This document shows, piece by piece, positions 1 to 6,548 of a DNA stretch of 14,540 nt (positions within the stretch are counted from its first letter, which is position 1; each line of letters starts with the position of its first letter). Where the stretch lies: positions 1 to 14,540 of the forward strand of contig DATGGU010000063.1 of the NCBI GenBank assembly GCA_035308365.1, given 5' to 3'. The DNA comes from PALSA-505 sp035308365. GTDB lineage: Bacteria > Actinomycetota > Actinomycetes > Streptosporangiales > Streptosporangiaceae. The notes under the pieces are model-generated. The model was given only the letters and a program-made list of their open reading frames with translations. It made no database searches and was not told where the DNA came from. Made by a program: the position numbers and the translations under genes.

Positions 1-558
1 AACAACCAGCGCTACTACGACCCCACCACCGGCCGCTATCTCACCTGCGATCCCCTCGGCCTGGCTCCCACTCCCAACCCCTACACCTACGTCCGCAACC
101 CCTACATATCCGCCGACCCCCTCGGCCTCGCTCCCTGTGGCACAGAAGTGCCTGCCCTGGAGGCGGGATTGCCAGGCTCGGTTGTTCCCAACGCTCTGGA
201 GCCTCACGAGCTCGCACAGGCCCAGAGCATTGTTGATCTGCAGGGTGGTACGTTCATAGGAAATACTCTGAAGAGCGCTCCTGGCATTGACGGGACACTT
301 GATGGCGTTCCGGTAAGCCTGAAGGCTTACTCTGGGTCTTCGCCGGTTGGCGTTCTAAGGCATGCGTCAGCTGCCGAACTGTCTGCGCGGAATGCGGGAT
401 ATTCAGGGGTCGGACTGTACATCGATGCGCCGAACGTACCCATGAGCCGGCTGCTTGACTTCGGTCGGCACAGTCCGCTTAATTTGATACCCAAACAGGG
501 TATAATTAATACCATCTACGTCAAGACAGCAGGAGGCTGGGTAGTCTTCCCGGGATGA
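1..558 (+). CDS. RHS/YD-repeat protein, C-terminal part with polymorphic toxin domain (5' truncated by window)
   Basis: The reading frame is open from the first base, so the start lies outside the window. Codons 5-45 carry the RHS-repeat-associated core signature: YYDPTTGRYL, then DPLGLAP twice, a motif that in this family ends the conserved shell and precedes a variable toxin tip. The remaining ~140 residues differ in character and lower GC. They contain PGIDGTLDGVPVSLKAY, with Asp97, Ser106 and Lys108 (window codon numbers). This recalls the D...SxK arrangement of restriction-endonuclease-fold CDI/RHS toxins such as the EC869 CdiA nuclease, and Glu67 or Glu70 could supply a further acidic residue. 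RHS proteins form a hollow shell that encloses and delivers the toxin to competing cells. The shell assignment is firm; nuclease activity is inferred from a short motif only. The probable immunity gene starts one base after the stop. Confidence 0.85.
   Translation, partial: NNQRYYDPTTGRYLTCDPLGLAPTPNPYTYVRNPYISADPLGLAPCGTEVPALEAGLPGSVVPNALEPHELAQAQSIVDLQGGTFIGNTLKSAPGIDGTLDGVPVSLKAYSGSSPVGVLRHASAAELSARNAGYSGVGLYIDAPNVPMSRLLDFGRHSPLNLIPKQGIINTIYVKTAGGWVVFPG
501..506 (+). promoter_or_regulatory. TATAAT box inside the toxin coding end, candidate promoter for the immunity gene
   Basis: A perfect TATAAT lies in an AT-rich patch (501-511) about 55 bases before the immunity start. A TTGATA (484-489) is close to a -35 consensus but sits only 11 bases upstream of TATAAT. 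It is 16 bases from the overlapping TTAATA (506-511). The spacing is therefore imperfect and the assignment tentative. Confidence 0.3.
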
Positions 559-559
559 G

Positions 560-997
560 ATGTCAGTAGAAATAGGGATTCACTTTGAAGTCCGCCCTGA
601 TCGTGAGGTGATCGAGCGGCTCGTCGGCCCAACGATGTCAGCCCTGCTCGGGGACCAGATGGTGGCCGCATGGATGGATGGGTCGCCCGATTTGTGGACT
701 GTCAACTGGGGCGGGGCCGCGTCGGCCCAGATTGTATTTGTCCCACCCGGGCTCCACGAATTTGCAGATAGATGGTTCGCGAGTGTGTCGCCGGGCGAAA
801 GAGGATTGGATCTGTCCCTCTTGCTTGCCGAAGTTGTCGCGATCCTCATTGCCGTCGTCTGTGACGGTCAGATCGTGGATGAATTGGAACTTCTTGGTGG
901 CAAGCCGGGTACCGGCGGACAACTACTGATACGAGCGTTCAACAATCGTAATAAATCGGCAAAGGAGATTGTGGCCGCGCTCCGGATTCCTAACTGA
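560..997 (+). CDS. Probable immunity protein for the upstream RHS toxin
   Basis: This 145-residue soluble protein has no signal peptide. It begins with MSVEIGIHFEV, a beta-strand-like start, and contains Trp residues in a DLWTVNWGG segment and a hydrophobic stretch LSLLLAEVVAILIAVVCDG (about residues 85-103) that could be a buried helix. I do not recognise its family. The role is inferred from position: it starts one base after the stop of the RHS toxin, on the same strand, is small, and shares its lower GC, which is the standard arrangement of polymorphic toxin-immunity pairs. No in-frame start exists between the TAG at 542-544 and the ATG at 560, so this start is the only good one. There is no strong Shine-Dalgarno at normal distance (AGGAGG at 531-536 is over 20 bases away), so translational coupling to the toxin is likely. 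Confidence 0.75.
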   Translation: MSVEIGIHFEVRPDREVIERLVGPTMSALLGDQMVAAWMDGSPDLWTVNWGGAASAQIVFVPPGLHEFADRWFASVSPGERGLDLSLLLAEVVAILIAVVCDGQIVDELELLGGKPGTGGQLLIRAFNNRNKSAKEIVAALRIPN

Positions 998-1020
998 GCC
1001 GCCGCAAAGCCTCGCGTACT

Positions 1021-1057
1021 GTCCGGGTGCTCATTGCGCGTACGCGTAACCCCGGAC
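1021..1057. terminator. Hairpin between convergent genes, probable bidirectional terminator
   Basis: Perfect 7-bp arms GTCCGGG (1021-1027) and CCCGGAC (1051-1057) enclose a near-palindrome TTGCGCGTACGCGTAA (1034-1049). It sits 24 bases after the stop of the plus-strand immunity gene and 110 bases beyond the stop of the minus-strand hydroxylase. There is no T-run, which is usual in actinomycetes. Confidence 0.45.
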
Positions 1058-1166
1058 GAAGAGTGAGGATAGCTGAGCCGGAGTTCGAGCAGGCACTTTG
1101 TGAGCCAGGGCCGCGTGATGGACTTTGTCGTGGGATGGGCCAGGCCACACATGCAGTTGTGACCGC

Positions 1167-2174
1167 TCAACCTTGGGCCTGGAAAGGCTCGATGAGCTGC
1201 CGGGCCATCAGCAATGGGGCCGCCCTGGCCGAGACGTCCTGTTCGACCGGGACCGGTCGGCCGTCCAGGCCGGTCTGGCCTACGCCATCGCCCCGGACGG
1301 GGAATCTAGCCCGGCCCGCCAGGATGTCCCAGATTGTCAGGACGACGCCGAGGTTGGTGTTCTGGATGTCCGGCGCGTGGTGCAGGCGGTGGTAGGCGGG
1401 GCTTACCAGGACGCGGCCGAGTGGGCCGAAGGTCCAGCGCAGGTTGGCGTGCTGCAAGGTGCCGATGCAGATGTAGACCGTGATGAGGACCGGGGCGATC
1501 GGGCGGGCCGGCATCAGCACCGTGACCGGGATGGTTGCCAGCACGAAGCCGGTCGTGTGCATGAGCGGGTGAGCCCGGAATGAGGTGAGGACGCTCAGTT
1601 CCTCCTGGCTGTGGTGAAGGGCGTGGAAGCGCCAGAGGACGCCGAGCCGGTGATCAGCGTAGTGGGCCAGCCAGTTGGCTCCGTCCATGGCCACGATGGT
1701 GAGCGGGACGAGCATCCAGCCAGGCAAGTGCGCGGCCGGCCGCAGCTCGATCCAGTGTGCATAGCGGCTGGCCAGCGTTGCCGCGCCGACGCTGAGCAGG
1801 GTCATCAGCGGGATCACCACGATGGCGTGCAGGACCAGGAAACATGCGTCCTGAATGTGGCCACGGGCCAGGACGGGACGGCGCTCGGCCGGCCACAGGC
1901 GTTCGCACAGCCCGGTCACGACGACGAGCGCCACCAGGAGCGGCGCGGCCAGTTCGGCCCGGCCCGCCGACAGAACGGCTTCCAGGCGGCCCTGCCGCAG
2001 CAGGCCGGCGACGGCCACCCACAAGACGGTAGCCGTCAGCGCGGCCACCACGAACGAGGGGAGGCACAGCCGCCTCCACCATGCCAGCGGCGCGTCTGCC
2101 GGGCTGCTCGTGACGGCCGGTGCCGGCGGATCCCCGGCCGGCCGGGCTCGCAACTGGATCTGCGAGGTAGACAC
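1167..2174 (-). CDS. Fatty acid hydroxylase / sterol desaturase superfamily membrane protein
   Basis: This membrane di-iron oxygenase-type protein probably hydroxylates or desaturates a lipid; the substrate cannot be read from the sequence. The histidine clusters of the superfamily are present (numbering from the longer frame that starts at 2294; subtract 40 for the chosen start): HYADH (211-215), HALHH (224-228), HPLMH (242-246), H282 and HRLHH (302-306). Several hydrophobic segments precede and separate them (about 78-98, 115-130, 150-175, 192-210, 247-280). I chose GTG 2174 because AAGGAG (2180-2185) lies five bases upstream and a promoter-like pair lies just before it. The ATG at 2294 has no ribosome binding site and would add a low-complexity N-terminus. 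From GTG the protein is 335 residues. It stands alone, convergent with the immunity gene. Family is secure; start is likely but not certain. Confidence 0.88.
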   Translation of the reverse strand: MSTSQIQLRARPAGDPPAPAVTSSPADAPLAWWRRLCLPSFVVAALTATVLWVAVAGLLRQGRLEAVLSAGRAELAAPLLVALVVVTGLCERLWPAERRPVLARGHIQDACFLVLHAIVVIPLMTLLSVGAATLASRYAHWIELRPAAHLPGWMLVPLTIVAMDGANWLAHYADHRLGVLWRFHALHHSQEELSVLTSFRAHPLMHTTGFVLATIPVTVLMPARPIAPVLITVYICIGTLQHANLRWTFGPLGRVLVSPAYHRLHHAPDIQNTNLGVVLTIWDILAGRARFPVRGDGVGQTGLDGRPVPVEQDVSARAAPLLMARQLIEPFQAQG

Positions 2175-2202
2175 CGCTGCTCCTTGGCTCGCCTTCGATT
2201 GC

Positions 2203-2230
2203 AGGCTACGGCTCGCGTAGCGCAGATCAA
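2203..2230 (-). promoter_or_regulatory. Candidate promoter of the hydroxylase gene
   Basis: On the minus strand TTGATC (2225-2230) and TAGCCT (2203-2208) are spaced by 16 bases. Transcription would start about 7 bases later, leaving a short leader with AAGGAG ahead of GTG 2174. The agreement of promoter, ribosome site and start supports the shorter gene model. Confidence 0.45.
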
Positions 2231-2307
2231 CCCCGCCCTTTTGAAGAACGGTGCCGGTTTCGGGAAGGTTCATCTCGTGGGCCTGTGACGCCATGTCGGT
2301 ATCGATT

Positions 2308-2321
2308 ACTCTAATTCGAGT
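2308..2321. repeat. 14-bp near-palindrome upstream of the hydroxylase gene
   Basis: ACTCTAATTCGAGT is symmetric except for one base pair, in an AT-rich island amid GC-rich DNA about 135 bases upstream of the chosen start. It could be a regulator-binding site, but no regulator gene lies beside it. Confidence 0.25.
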
Positions 2322-2369
2322 TAACGGTTACTGACTGAGCTGACGTGTTCTGACCATGCCGCTCCCGGT

Positions 2370-2400
2370 CGGCCGGGCGGGCACCAGGCCCGCCCGGCCG
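2370..2400 (-). terminator. Terminator hairpin of the ECF42 gene cluster
   Basis: Perfect 13-bp arms CGGCCGGGCGGGC (2370-2382) and GCCCGCCCGGCCG (2388-2400) with a 5-base loop lie about 38 bases beyond the stop of the reductase-like gene. No T-run follows. Confidence 0.7.
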
Positions 2401-2438
2401 CAGGGACACCGGCCGCCGCGCCCCGTGGGCACGGCCCG

Positions 2439-3038
2439 TCACCGGACCTCGTAGCGCAGGTGCACCGCGCCCTCGCCCTGGACGGTATCGACGCAGCGCA
2501 GGCCCGCCCGGGCGGCGCCGAACAGCGGCAGGCCGCGTCCGGCCAGCACCGGCACGAGGTGCACCCTGACCTCGTTCACCAGCCCGGCGGCCAGCGCCTG
2601 CTGAGCGGTGCTGACGCCACCGGCCAGCAGCACGTCCTTGCCGTCCGCCACCGCGCGGGCCTGCTCGACGGCGGCCTCGATGCCACCGGTCACGAAGGTG
2701 TAGCTGGTGCCGCCGCTCTTGTCGATCCGCTCCTGGCCGCGATGGGTCACGACGAAGACGGGGGCGTGGAACGGCGGGTTCTCGCCCCAGTTCGGATACC
2801 CGTAGTCGAACATCCGGCGGCCGACGATCTGCGGGCCGAACCGGGCGAAGTCGGCGCCCCACACCTGGGAGTCCACCGAGTCCTCCCCGCCTTCCATGCC
2901 CTGCTGTTCGCGCCAACTGCGCAGCGGGAACACCCAGCTCATGATCGTTTCGAACAGTTCCATGCCATCCGCGTCCGCGCTCTCGGGACCCGCTATGCCA
3001 TCCAGCGACATCGTCATGCCCAGGACTACCTTGGTCAT
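2439..3038 (-). CDS. Dihydrofolate reductase family protein (RibD C-terminal domain)
   Basis: This is a 199-residue single-domain oxidoreductase-like protein of the RibD-C/DHFR fold. Family landmarks are the N-terminal MTKVVLGMTMSLDG strand and loop, the IVGRRMFDYG segment near residue 71, the VFVVTHR strand, and the nucleotide-loop region LLAGGVSTAQQALAAGLVNE followed by HLVPVLAGRGLPLFG. Members of this stand-alone family are common in actinomycetes; most have no established substrate and some are assumed to use NADPH. AAGGGG precedes the ATG at a suitable distance. It is the third gene after the DGPF protein and the ECF42 sigma factor, 74 bases behind the latter with a small hairpin in the gap. 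Co-transcription is therefore likely, and it may be an effector or target of the sigma factor. The fold is clear; the physiological reaction is unknown. Confidence 0.88.
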   Translation of the reverse strand: MTKVVLGMTMSLDGIAGPESADADGMELFETIMSWVFPLRSWREQQGMEGGEDSVDSQVWGADFARFGPQIVGRRMFDYGYPNWGENPPFHAPVFVVTHRGQERIDKSGGTSYTFVTGGIEAAVEQARAVADGKDVLLAGGVSTAQQALAAGLVNEVRVHLVPVLAGRGLPLFGAARAGLRCVDTVQGEGAVHLRYEVR

Positions 3039-3053
3039 CTCTAACCCCTTCGG

Positions 3054-3075
3054 ACGGGGCGCCTTGTGCGCCCGT
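3054..3075 (-). other. Intercistronic hairpin between sigma factor and reductase-like gene
   Basis: GGGCGC and GCGCCC arms with a CTTGT loop (3057-3073) extend by two more pairs if one G is bulged. It lies in the 74-base gap before the reductase-like gene and could lower its expression or protect the upstream transcript. Confidence 0.35.
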
Positions 3076-3112
3076 TTGGCCCTGGGTCGGAGACGGCCAC
3101 CGGTTCTCTACA

Positions 3113-4405
3113 TCACCGGCAAAGTTTTTCTCCGCCGGCGAGCTGGGCGGCCCGGCCGGTCAGGTACCGCTGCTCGGGAAGGCTGGTGGTGCGGCGTGCG
3201 GCCTCCCGGTAGCTGGCCACCGCGGCCTGGTGGTCGCCGGACATTTCCAGCAGATGCGCCCGGGTCGCGTGCAGCCGGTGATGGCCCGCCAGCCGCTGAT
3301 CGGATTCCAGGGTGTGCAGCAGGTCCAGGCCGGCCGCCGGGCCGCTCACCATGGCGACCGCGACCGCCCGGTTGAGGCTGACCACCGGGCCCGGGGCGAG
3401 CCGCTCCAGCAGCTCGTAGAGGCCGAGGATCTGCGGCCAGTCGGTGGCCTCCATCGACTCCGCCTCGTCGTGCACCGCGGCGATCGCGGCCTGCACCTGG
3501 TACGGGCCGACCTGGCCGGCCGGCAGCACCTCCGCCAGCAGCGCGACCGCTTCGGCGATCCGCTCGCGGTCCCACCGGCTCCGGTCCTGCCGGCCGAGCG
3601 GGATCAGGCTGCCGTCCGGGCCTGTCCTGGCCGCCCGGCGGGCGTCGGTGAGCAGCATGAGCGCGAGCAGGCCGGTGATCTCCGGGTCCTGCGGCAGCAG
3701 CCGGTGCAGCCAGCGGGTGAGCCGGATCGCCTCGCCGGACAGTTCCGGCGCGGTGAGGCTGGCGCCGGTGGTGGCCGTGTATCCCTCGTTGAAGATCAGG
3801 TAAAGCACGTGCAGGACGATGCCGAGCCGGGCCGGGCGCTCGGCCGGGCCCGGCAGCTCGAACCGGGCGCCGTTCGCCTTGATGGCCTGCTTGGCGCGGC
3901 TGATCCGCTGGGCCATGGTGGCCTCGGGCACCAGGAACGCGGCGGCGATCTGGGCCGTGCTCAGGCCACCGACCGCGCGCAGGGTCAGCGCGAGCTGGCT
4001 CGGCCCGGACAGCGCCGGGTGACAGCACAGAAACAGCAGGCTCAGGCTGTCGTCGCGGTCGGAGCCAGGCTCCTGGGCCTGTTCCGGGGGAGCCGCGGCA
4101 GCCTCCCGGCGCCGCCGGGCATGCTCGCTGCGGACATCATCGATCAGCCGGCGGGATGCGACCGTGAGCAGCCAGCCCTTGGGGCTGTCCGGCAGGCCGC
4201 GGGCCGGCCAGGAGGTCACCGCCTCCAGCATCGCCTCCTGGACCGCGTCCTCGCAGGCACCGAACTGGCCATACCGGCGCACCAGCGCGCCCAGCACCTC
4301 GGGCGCCAGCTCGCGCAGCAGCTCCCCGATGTCCCGCGCACCCGGTGCTTCGCCCGGTGCCGTCCCGCCCGCGCCGCGCCGTTCCTGCTGGCCCGGCTCG
4401 CTCAC
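3113..4405 (-). CDS. ECF-family RNA polymerase sigma factor, ECF42 type with C-terminal extension
   Basis: The protein directs RNA polymerase to its own promoter set. Region 2 spans about residues 38-100 (ALVRRYGQFGACEDAVQEA, then GWLLTVASRRLIDDVRSE). Region 4 spans about 122-177 (LLFLCCHPALS, LSTAQIAAAFLVPEATMAQR, ISRAKQAIK). A long extension from about 190 to 430 starts with LGIVLHVLYLIFNEGY and continues with helical, TPR-like pairs (LLERLAPGPVVSLNRAVAVAM, HHRLHATRAHLLEMSGDHQAA). This layout, 430 residues and a DGPF-protein neighbour are the hallmarks of ECF42 factors, which are known to lack a classical anti-sigma and to be controlled through the extension. The start is GTG and overlaps the stop of the upstream DGPF gene by four bases (GTGA), showing coupled translation. 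Confidence 0.93.
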   Translation of the reverse strand: MSEPGQQERRGAGGTAPGEAPGARDIGELLRELAPEVLGALVRRYGQFGACEDAVQEAMLEAVTSWPARGLPDSPKGWLLTVASRRLIDDVRSEHARRRREAAAAPPEQAQEPGSDRDDSLSLLFLCCHPALSGPSQLALTLRAVGGLSTAQIAAAFLVPEATMAQRISRAKQAIKANGARFELPGPAERPARLGIVLHVLYLIFNEGYTATTGASLTAPELSGEAIRLTRWLHRLLPQDPEITGLLALMLLTDARRAARTGPDGSLIPLGRQDRSRWDRERIAEAVALLAEVLPAGQVGPYQVQAAIAAVHDEAESMEATDWPQILGLYELLERLAPGPVVSLNRAVAVAMVSGPAAGLDLLHTLESDQRLAGHHRLHATRAHLLEMSGDHQAAVASYREAARRTTSLPEQRYLTGRAAQLAGGEKLCR

Positions 4406-4764
4406 TGGTCAGCGGCGGAGGTGTGCAGGACCGGCCACAGCTCCACCGGGCTGGCGTCGGCGAACGGCATGTCCGCCGCGATCCGCAGCGCCCGCTCCTC
4501 GCTCTCGCAGTCCAGCAGCCAGAAGCTCGCCATGTACTCCTTGGTCTCCAGGTACGGCCCGTCGGTCACGGTGGGCACGCCATCGACCCGGCGGATCAGC
4601 TTCACCTGGGCCGCGTCGGCCAGGCCGTAGGCGCCGAGCAGTTCGCCGGTCTCCCGGTACCGTGCGTTGAACGCCTCCTGCCTGGCGACCGCCTCCCGCC
4701 AGGACTCCGGCGGCAGCGACTCCCACTTCTCCCGGTTACCGTAGATCATCAGCAGGTACTTCAC
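4402..4764 (-). CDS. YCII-related DGPF-domain protein, partner of the ECF42 sigma factor
   Basis: This is a 120-residue protein with a ferredoxin-like YCII fold. It begins MKYLLMIYGN, typical of the family, and carries the name motif as DGPYLETKEYMASFWLLDC (Phe of DGPF replaced by Tyr), followed by EERALRIAADMPFA and a terminal VELWPVL strand. DGPF proteins are encoded beside ECF42 sigma factors across Actinobacteria and are thought to be their conserved targets or modulators; the biochemical activity is not known. The start codon is GTG (4762-4764) with AGGAGG at 4772-4777, eight bases away, the best ribosome site in the window. It is the first gene of the unit, and its stop overlaps the sigma factor start. 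No clear copy of the TGTCGA-type ECF42 -35 element is visible upstream; GGTCGA at 4886-4891 is the nearest match, without a convincing -10. Confidence 0.92.
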   Translation of the reverse strand: MKYLLMIYGNREKWESLPPESWREAVARQEAFNARYRETGELLGAYGLADAAQVKLIRRVDGVPTVTDGPYLETKEYMASFWLLDCESEERALRIAADMPFADASPVELWPVLHTSAADQ

Positions 4765-4805
4765 TGCCGCCCCTCCTGGCCTTCAGGCTGATCCCGTCGC
4801 AGAAC

Positions 4806-4846
4806 GCCCAGCGTACGCAACCCGGGGGTGCCGGGATGCGCTGGGC
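4806..4846. repeat. Nested hairpin upstream of the DGPF gene
   Basis: Outer arms GCCCAGCG (4806-4813) and CGCTGGGC (4839-4846) are perfect. Inside, CCCGG (4821-4825) and CCGGG (4831-4835) form a second stem. It lies 42 bases ahead of the GTG start of the DGPF gene, so it may be a leader structure of that transcript or a late terminator of the MocR gene. Confidence 0.4.
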
Positions 4847-4998
4847 CGGAGGCGGTGCGTTCTGGCCCCGGGATCCTGGATGCGATCGACCTCGGGATGC
4901 TGCAGTTCGCCGAGTGTCGCCGGCGACTGCTGCCTGGCGCCGCAGGCGGCGGTCAGGTCGCCGGCCGCGAAATGCGTGTCGCCAATGTGGGTCAATGT

Positions 4999-5020
4999 GC
5001 CGGCCGGGAACCGGGCCGGC
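4999..5020 (-). terminator. Possible terminator of the MocR gene
   Basis: Arms GCCGGCC and GGCCGGC, plus one further pair after a mismatch, close a GAAC loop about 62 bases beyond the stop of the regulator. There is no T-run. CCGG-rich sequence is common here, so the call is modest. Confidence 0.35.
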
Positions 5021-5082
5021 CGGGCGCGTGGTGATGGAGGCGAATCCCACCAGCCGGGGGATGCGCTTCATGCCCGTCCGGC

Positions 5083-6501
5083 TTAGCTGAGCAGGTCGGC
5101 GATCGTGGCGATGGCTGGTTCGATGGAATGCTCACTGACCTGGCCGAATCCCAGTACGAGCTGAGGCGGGTGAGCTGCCGCCGGAGTGGCCCGGTAGATG
5201 TCCATCGGGTACAGGCCGACCAGCCGCTGGCGGGCGGCCGCGGCCACGGCGTGTTCGCCGGCCGAGGCGGGCAGGTGCGCTACGGCATGGAACCCGGCGG
5301 CGAGCCCGGTCAGCCGGATGCCGGGCGCGTGCCGGGCGAGGGCGGCGATCAGCCTGGCGCGGCGCCGGGCGTAGACCGTCCGCATCCGGCGGAGGTGGCG
5401 GTCATAGCGGCCCGATTCGAGCAGGGCCGCCAGCGTGAGCTGGTCCAGCGTGGATGAGCCCCGGTCGCTGATCCGCTTCTCCGCCGCTACGGCGGCGGCC
5501 AGCGCCGGCGGGGTGAGGACCCAGCCGAGCCGCACCGCCGGTGCCAGCGCCTTGCTGGCCGTTCCGATGGTGAAGACGCGGTCCGGGGCCAGCCCCTGCA
5601 ACACGCCGACCGGCTCCCGGTCGTAGCGGAACTCGGAGTCGTAGTCGTCCTCGATGATGAAGCCGTCGTTGCGGCGGGCCCAGTCCACCAGGGCGTGCCG
5701 CCGCTCGGCCGCGAGCACGACGCCCGTCGGCGACTGGTGTGCCGGGGTGACGACGGCGACCCTGGCGCCGCTTTCGCCGAGCGCTCTGACATCTATGCCA
5801 AGGTCGTCGACGGGCACGTGCACCGCGCGCAGGCCGGTCGCCCCGGCCGCCCGCACGGTCTCGCTGGTGTCGGCGCCGCCGTATCCGGGGTCTTCGAAGG
5901 CGGCGCACTGAACGCCGGCCCCGGCGAGTGCCCGCAGCACCAGGACGACGCCCTGGGCGAACCCGGTGCTGACGATCATCTGGCCCGGATCGGCGGCGGC
6001 GGCGCGCACCCGCCGCAGGTAGGCGGCGAGCACGCCGCGCAGCACGGCGCTGCCCCGGGGGTCGCCGTAGTCCAGATCGGCGGTGGCCACGCCGGCGCAG
6101 GCCTGCCGGGTCGCCCAGACCCAGTCGCCCCGCGGAAAGCTGCCCAGATCCGGGACTCCGGCGCGGAAGTCGGCGATCAGCCGCGGTGGCGGCTCGGCCT
6201 GCCGGGCCGGCTCCGGCGATGCCGGGCGGGCGCCCATCGCAACCCTGGTGGCCGAGCCGGCCTGGCTGGCCAGATAGCCCTCGGACAGAAGCTGGCCGTA
6301 GCACTCCTGGACCAGGCCACGGGACACGCCCAGTTCACGGGCCAGCTCTCGGGACGACGGCAGCCGCTCGCCGCCCTGCAGCCGGCCGCTCCGGATCGCA
6401 TCGCGCAGGCCGCCTTCGAGCTGAGCCCGCAGCGGCTGGCCGCTGCCACGGTCGAGCCGCAGCAGCAGTTCCGGCCCCAAACCGGACCACTGAATCGCCA
6501 T
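5083..6501 (-). CDS. MocR/PdxR-type transcriptional regulator (GntR winged helix fused to PLP aminotransferase-like domain)
   Basis: The protein has 472 residues, the normal MocR size. Residues about 12-85 form a GntR-type winged helix (QPLRAQLEGGLRDAIRSGRL, LPSSRELARELGVSRGLVQE, LLSEGYLASQAGSAT). A linker leads to a fold-type I aminotransferase domain from about 108. The PLP-binding lysine is K317 in TIGTASKALAPAVRLGW, and EDDYDSEFRYD (284-294) is the typical aspartate region. In this family PLP or a PLP-aldimine is the ligand and the protein binds DNA near its own promoter. The start lies 47 bases from the ATG of a divergent MFS transporter, so it probably controls that exporter and itself; a PLP-synthesis target (true pdxR) is not supported, as no pdx genes are present. 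No Shine-Dalgarno precedes the ATG, and the leader would be only a few bases. Confidence 0.92.
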   Translation of the reverse strand: MAIQWSGLGPELLLRLDRGSGQPLRAQLEGGLRDAIRSGRLQGGERLPSSRELARELGVSRGLVQECYGQLLSEGYLASQAGSATRVAMGARPASPEPARQAEPPPRLIADFRAGVPDLGSFPRGDWVWATRQACAGVATADLDYGDPRGSAVLRGVLAAYLRRVRAAAADPGQMIVSTGFAQGVVLVLRALAGAGVQCAAFEDPGYGGADTSETVRAAGATGLRAVHVPVDDLGIDVRALGESGARVAVVTPAHQSPTGVVLAAERRHALVDWARRNDGFIIEDDYDSEFRYDREPVGVLQGLAPDRVFTIGTASKALAPAVRLGWVLTPPALAAAVAAEKRISDRGSSTLDQLTLAALLESGRYDRHLRRMRTVYARRRARLIAALARHAPGIRLTGLAAGFHAVAHLPASAGEHAVAAAARQRLVGLYPMDIYRATPAAAHPPQLVLGFGQVSEHSIEPAIATIADLLS

Positions 6502-6524
6502 GGAATTGGAACTTATCAGTGGTC
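6485..6524. promoter_or_regulatory. Candidate MocR operator: 9-bp inverted repeat spanning the regulator start
   Basis: GACCACTGA (6485-6493) and TCAGTGGTC (6516-6524) are exact reverse complements with centres 31 bp apart, close to three helical turns. The GGTCA core of the right arm (6521-6525) is repeated directly at 6539-6543. Direct plus inverted copies around a divergent promoter are characteristic of MocR regulators. Confidence 0.55.
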
Positions 6525-6541
6525 AACTCGGACTTTACGGT
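6513..6541 (+). promoter_or_regulatory. Candidate leaderless promoter of the MFS gene
   Basis: TTATCA (6513-6518), a 17-base spacer and TACGGT (6536-6541) lie so that transcription would begin at or next to the ATG at 6549. This agrees with the absence of a ribosome binding site. The elements overlap the operator half-sites. Confidence 0.45.
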
Positions 6542-6548
6542 CACAGAC

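Larger units (their letters stand above)
4765..5082. other. Intergenic gap without a convincing gene
   Basis: These 318 bases separate the MocR stop from the DGPF start, both on the minus strand. Small frames exist on both strands, but none has a ribosome site or recognisable protein. The gap holds two hairpins, at 4999-5020 and 4806-4846, and must contain the promoter of the ECF42 unit. Confidence 0.6.

Noticed and set aside
1096..1165. Short plus-strand frame ending in RVMDFVVGWARPHMQL
   Set aside because: It reads protein-like, but no start, ribosome site or family could be supported, so it may be chance.
3230..4630. 466-codon plus-strand open frame opposite the ECF42 sigma factor
   Set aside because: Antisense shadow of high-GC coding DNA; the protein is a run of Gln/Arg/Gly/Ala without domains.
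4886..4891. GGTCGA as an ECF42-type -35 element
   Set aside because: One mismatch to TGTCGA and no matching -10 at proper distance on the minus strand.
4783..5071. Small overlapping frames on both strands in the MocR-DGPF gap
   Set aside because: No ribosome sites, Arg/Gly/Pro-rich composition typical of non-coding GC-rich DNA.
5402..6304. 300-codon minus-strand frame inside the MocR gene
   Set aside because: Arg/Gly/Ala-rich frame-shifted shadow of the MocR protein, with no independent features.
6186..6548. Upstream extension of the MFS frame
   Set aside because: Antisense to the MocR winged-helix region; the conserved MFS N-terminus begins at ATG 6549 with a promoter placed right before it.
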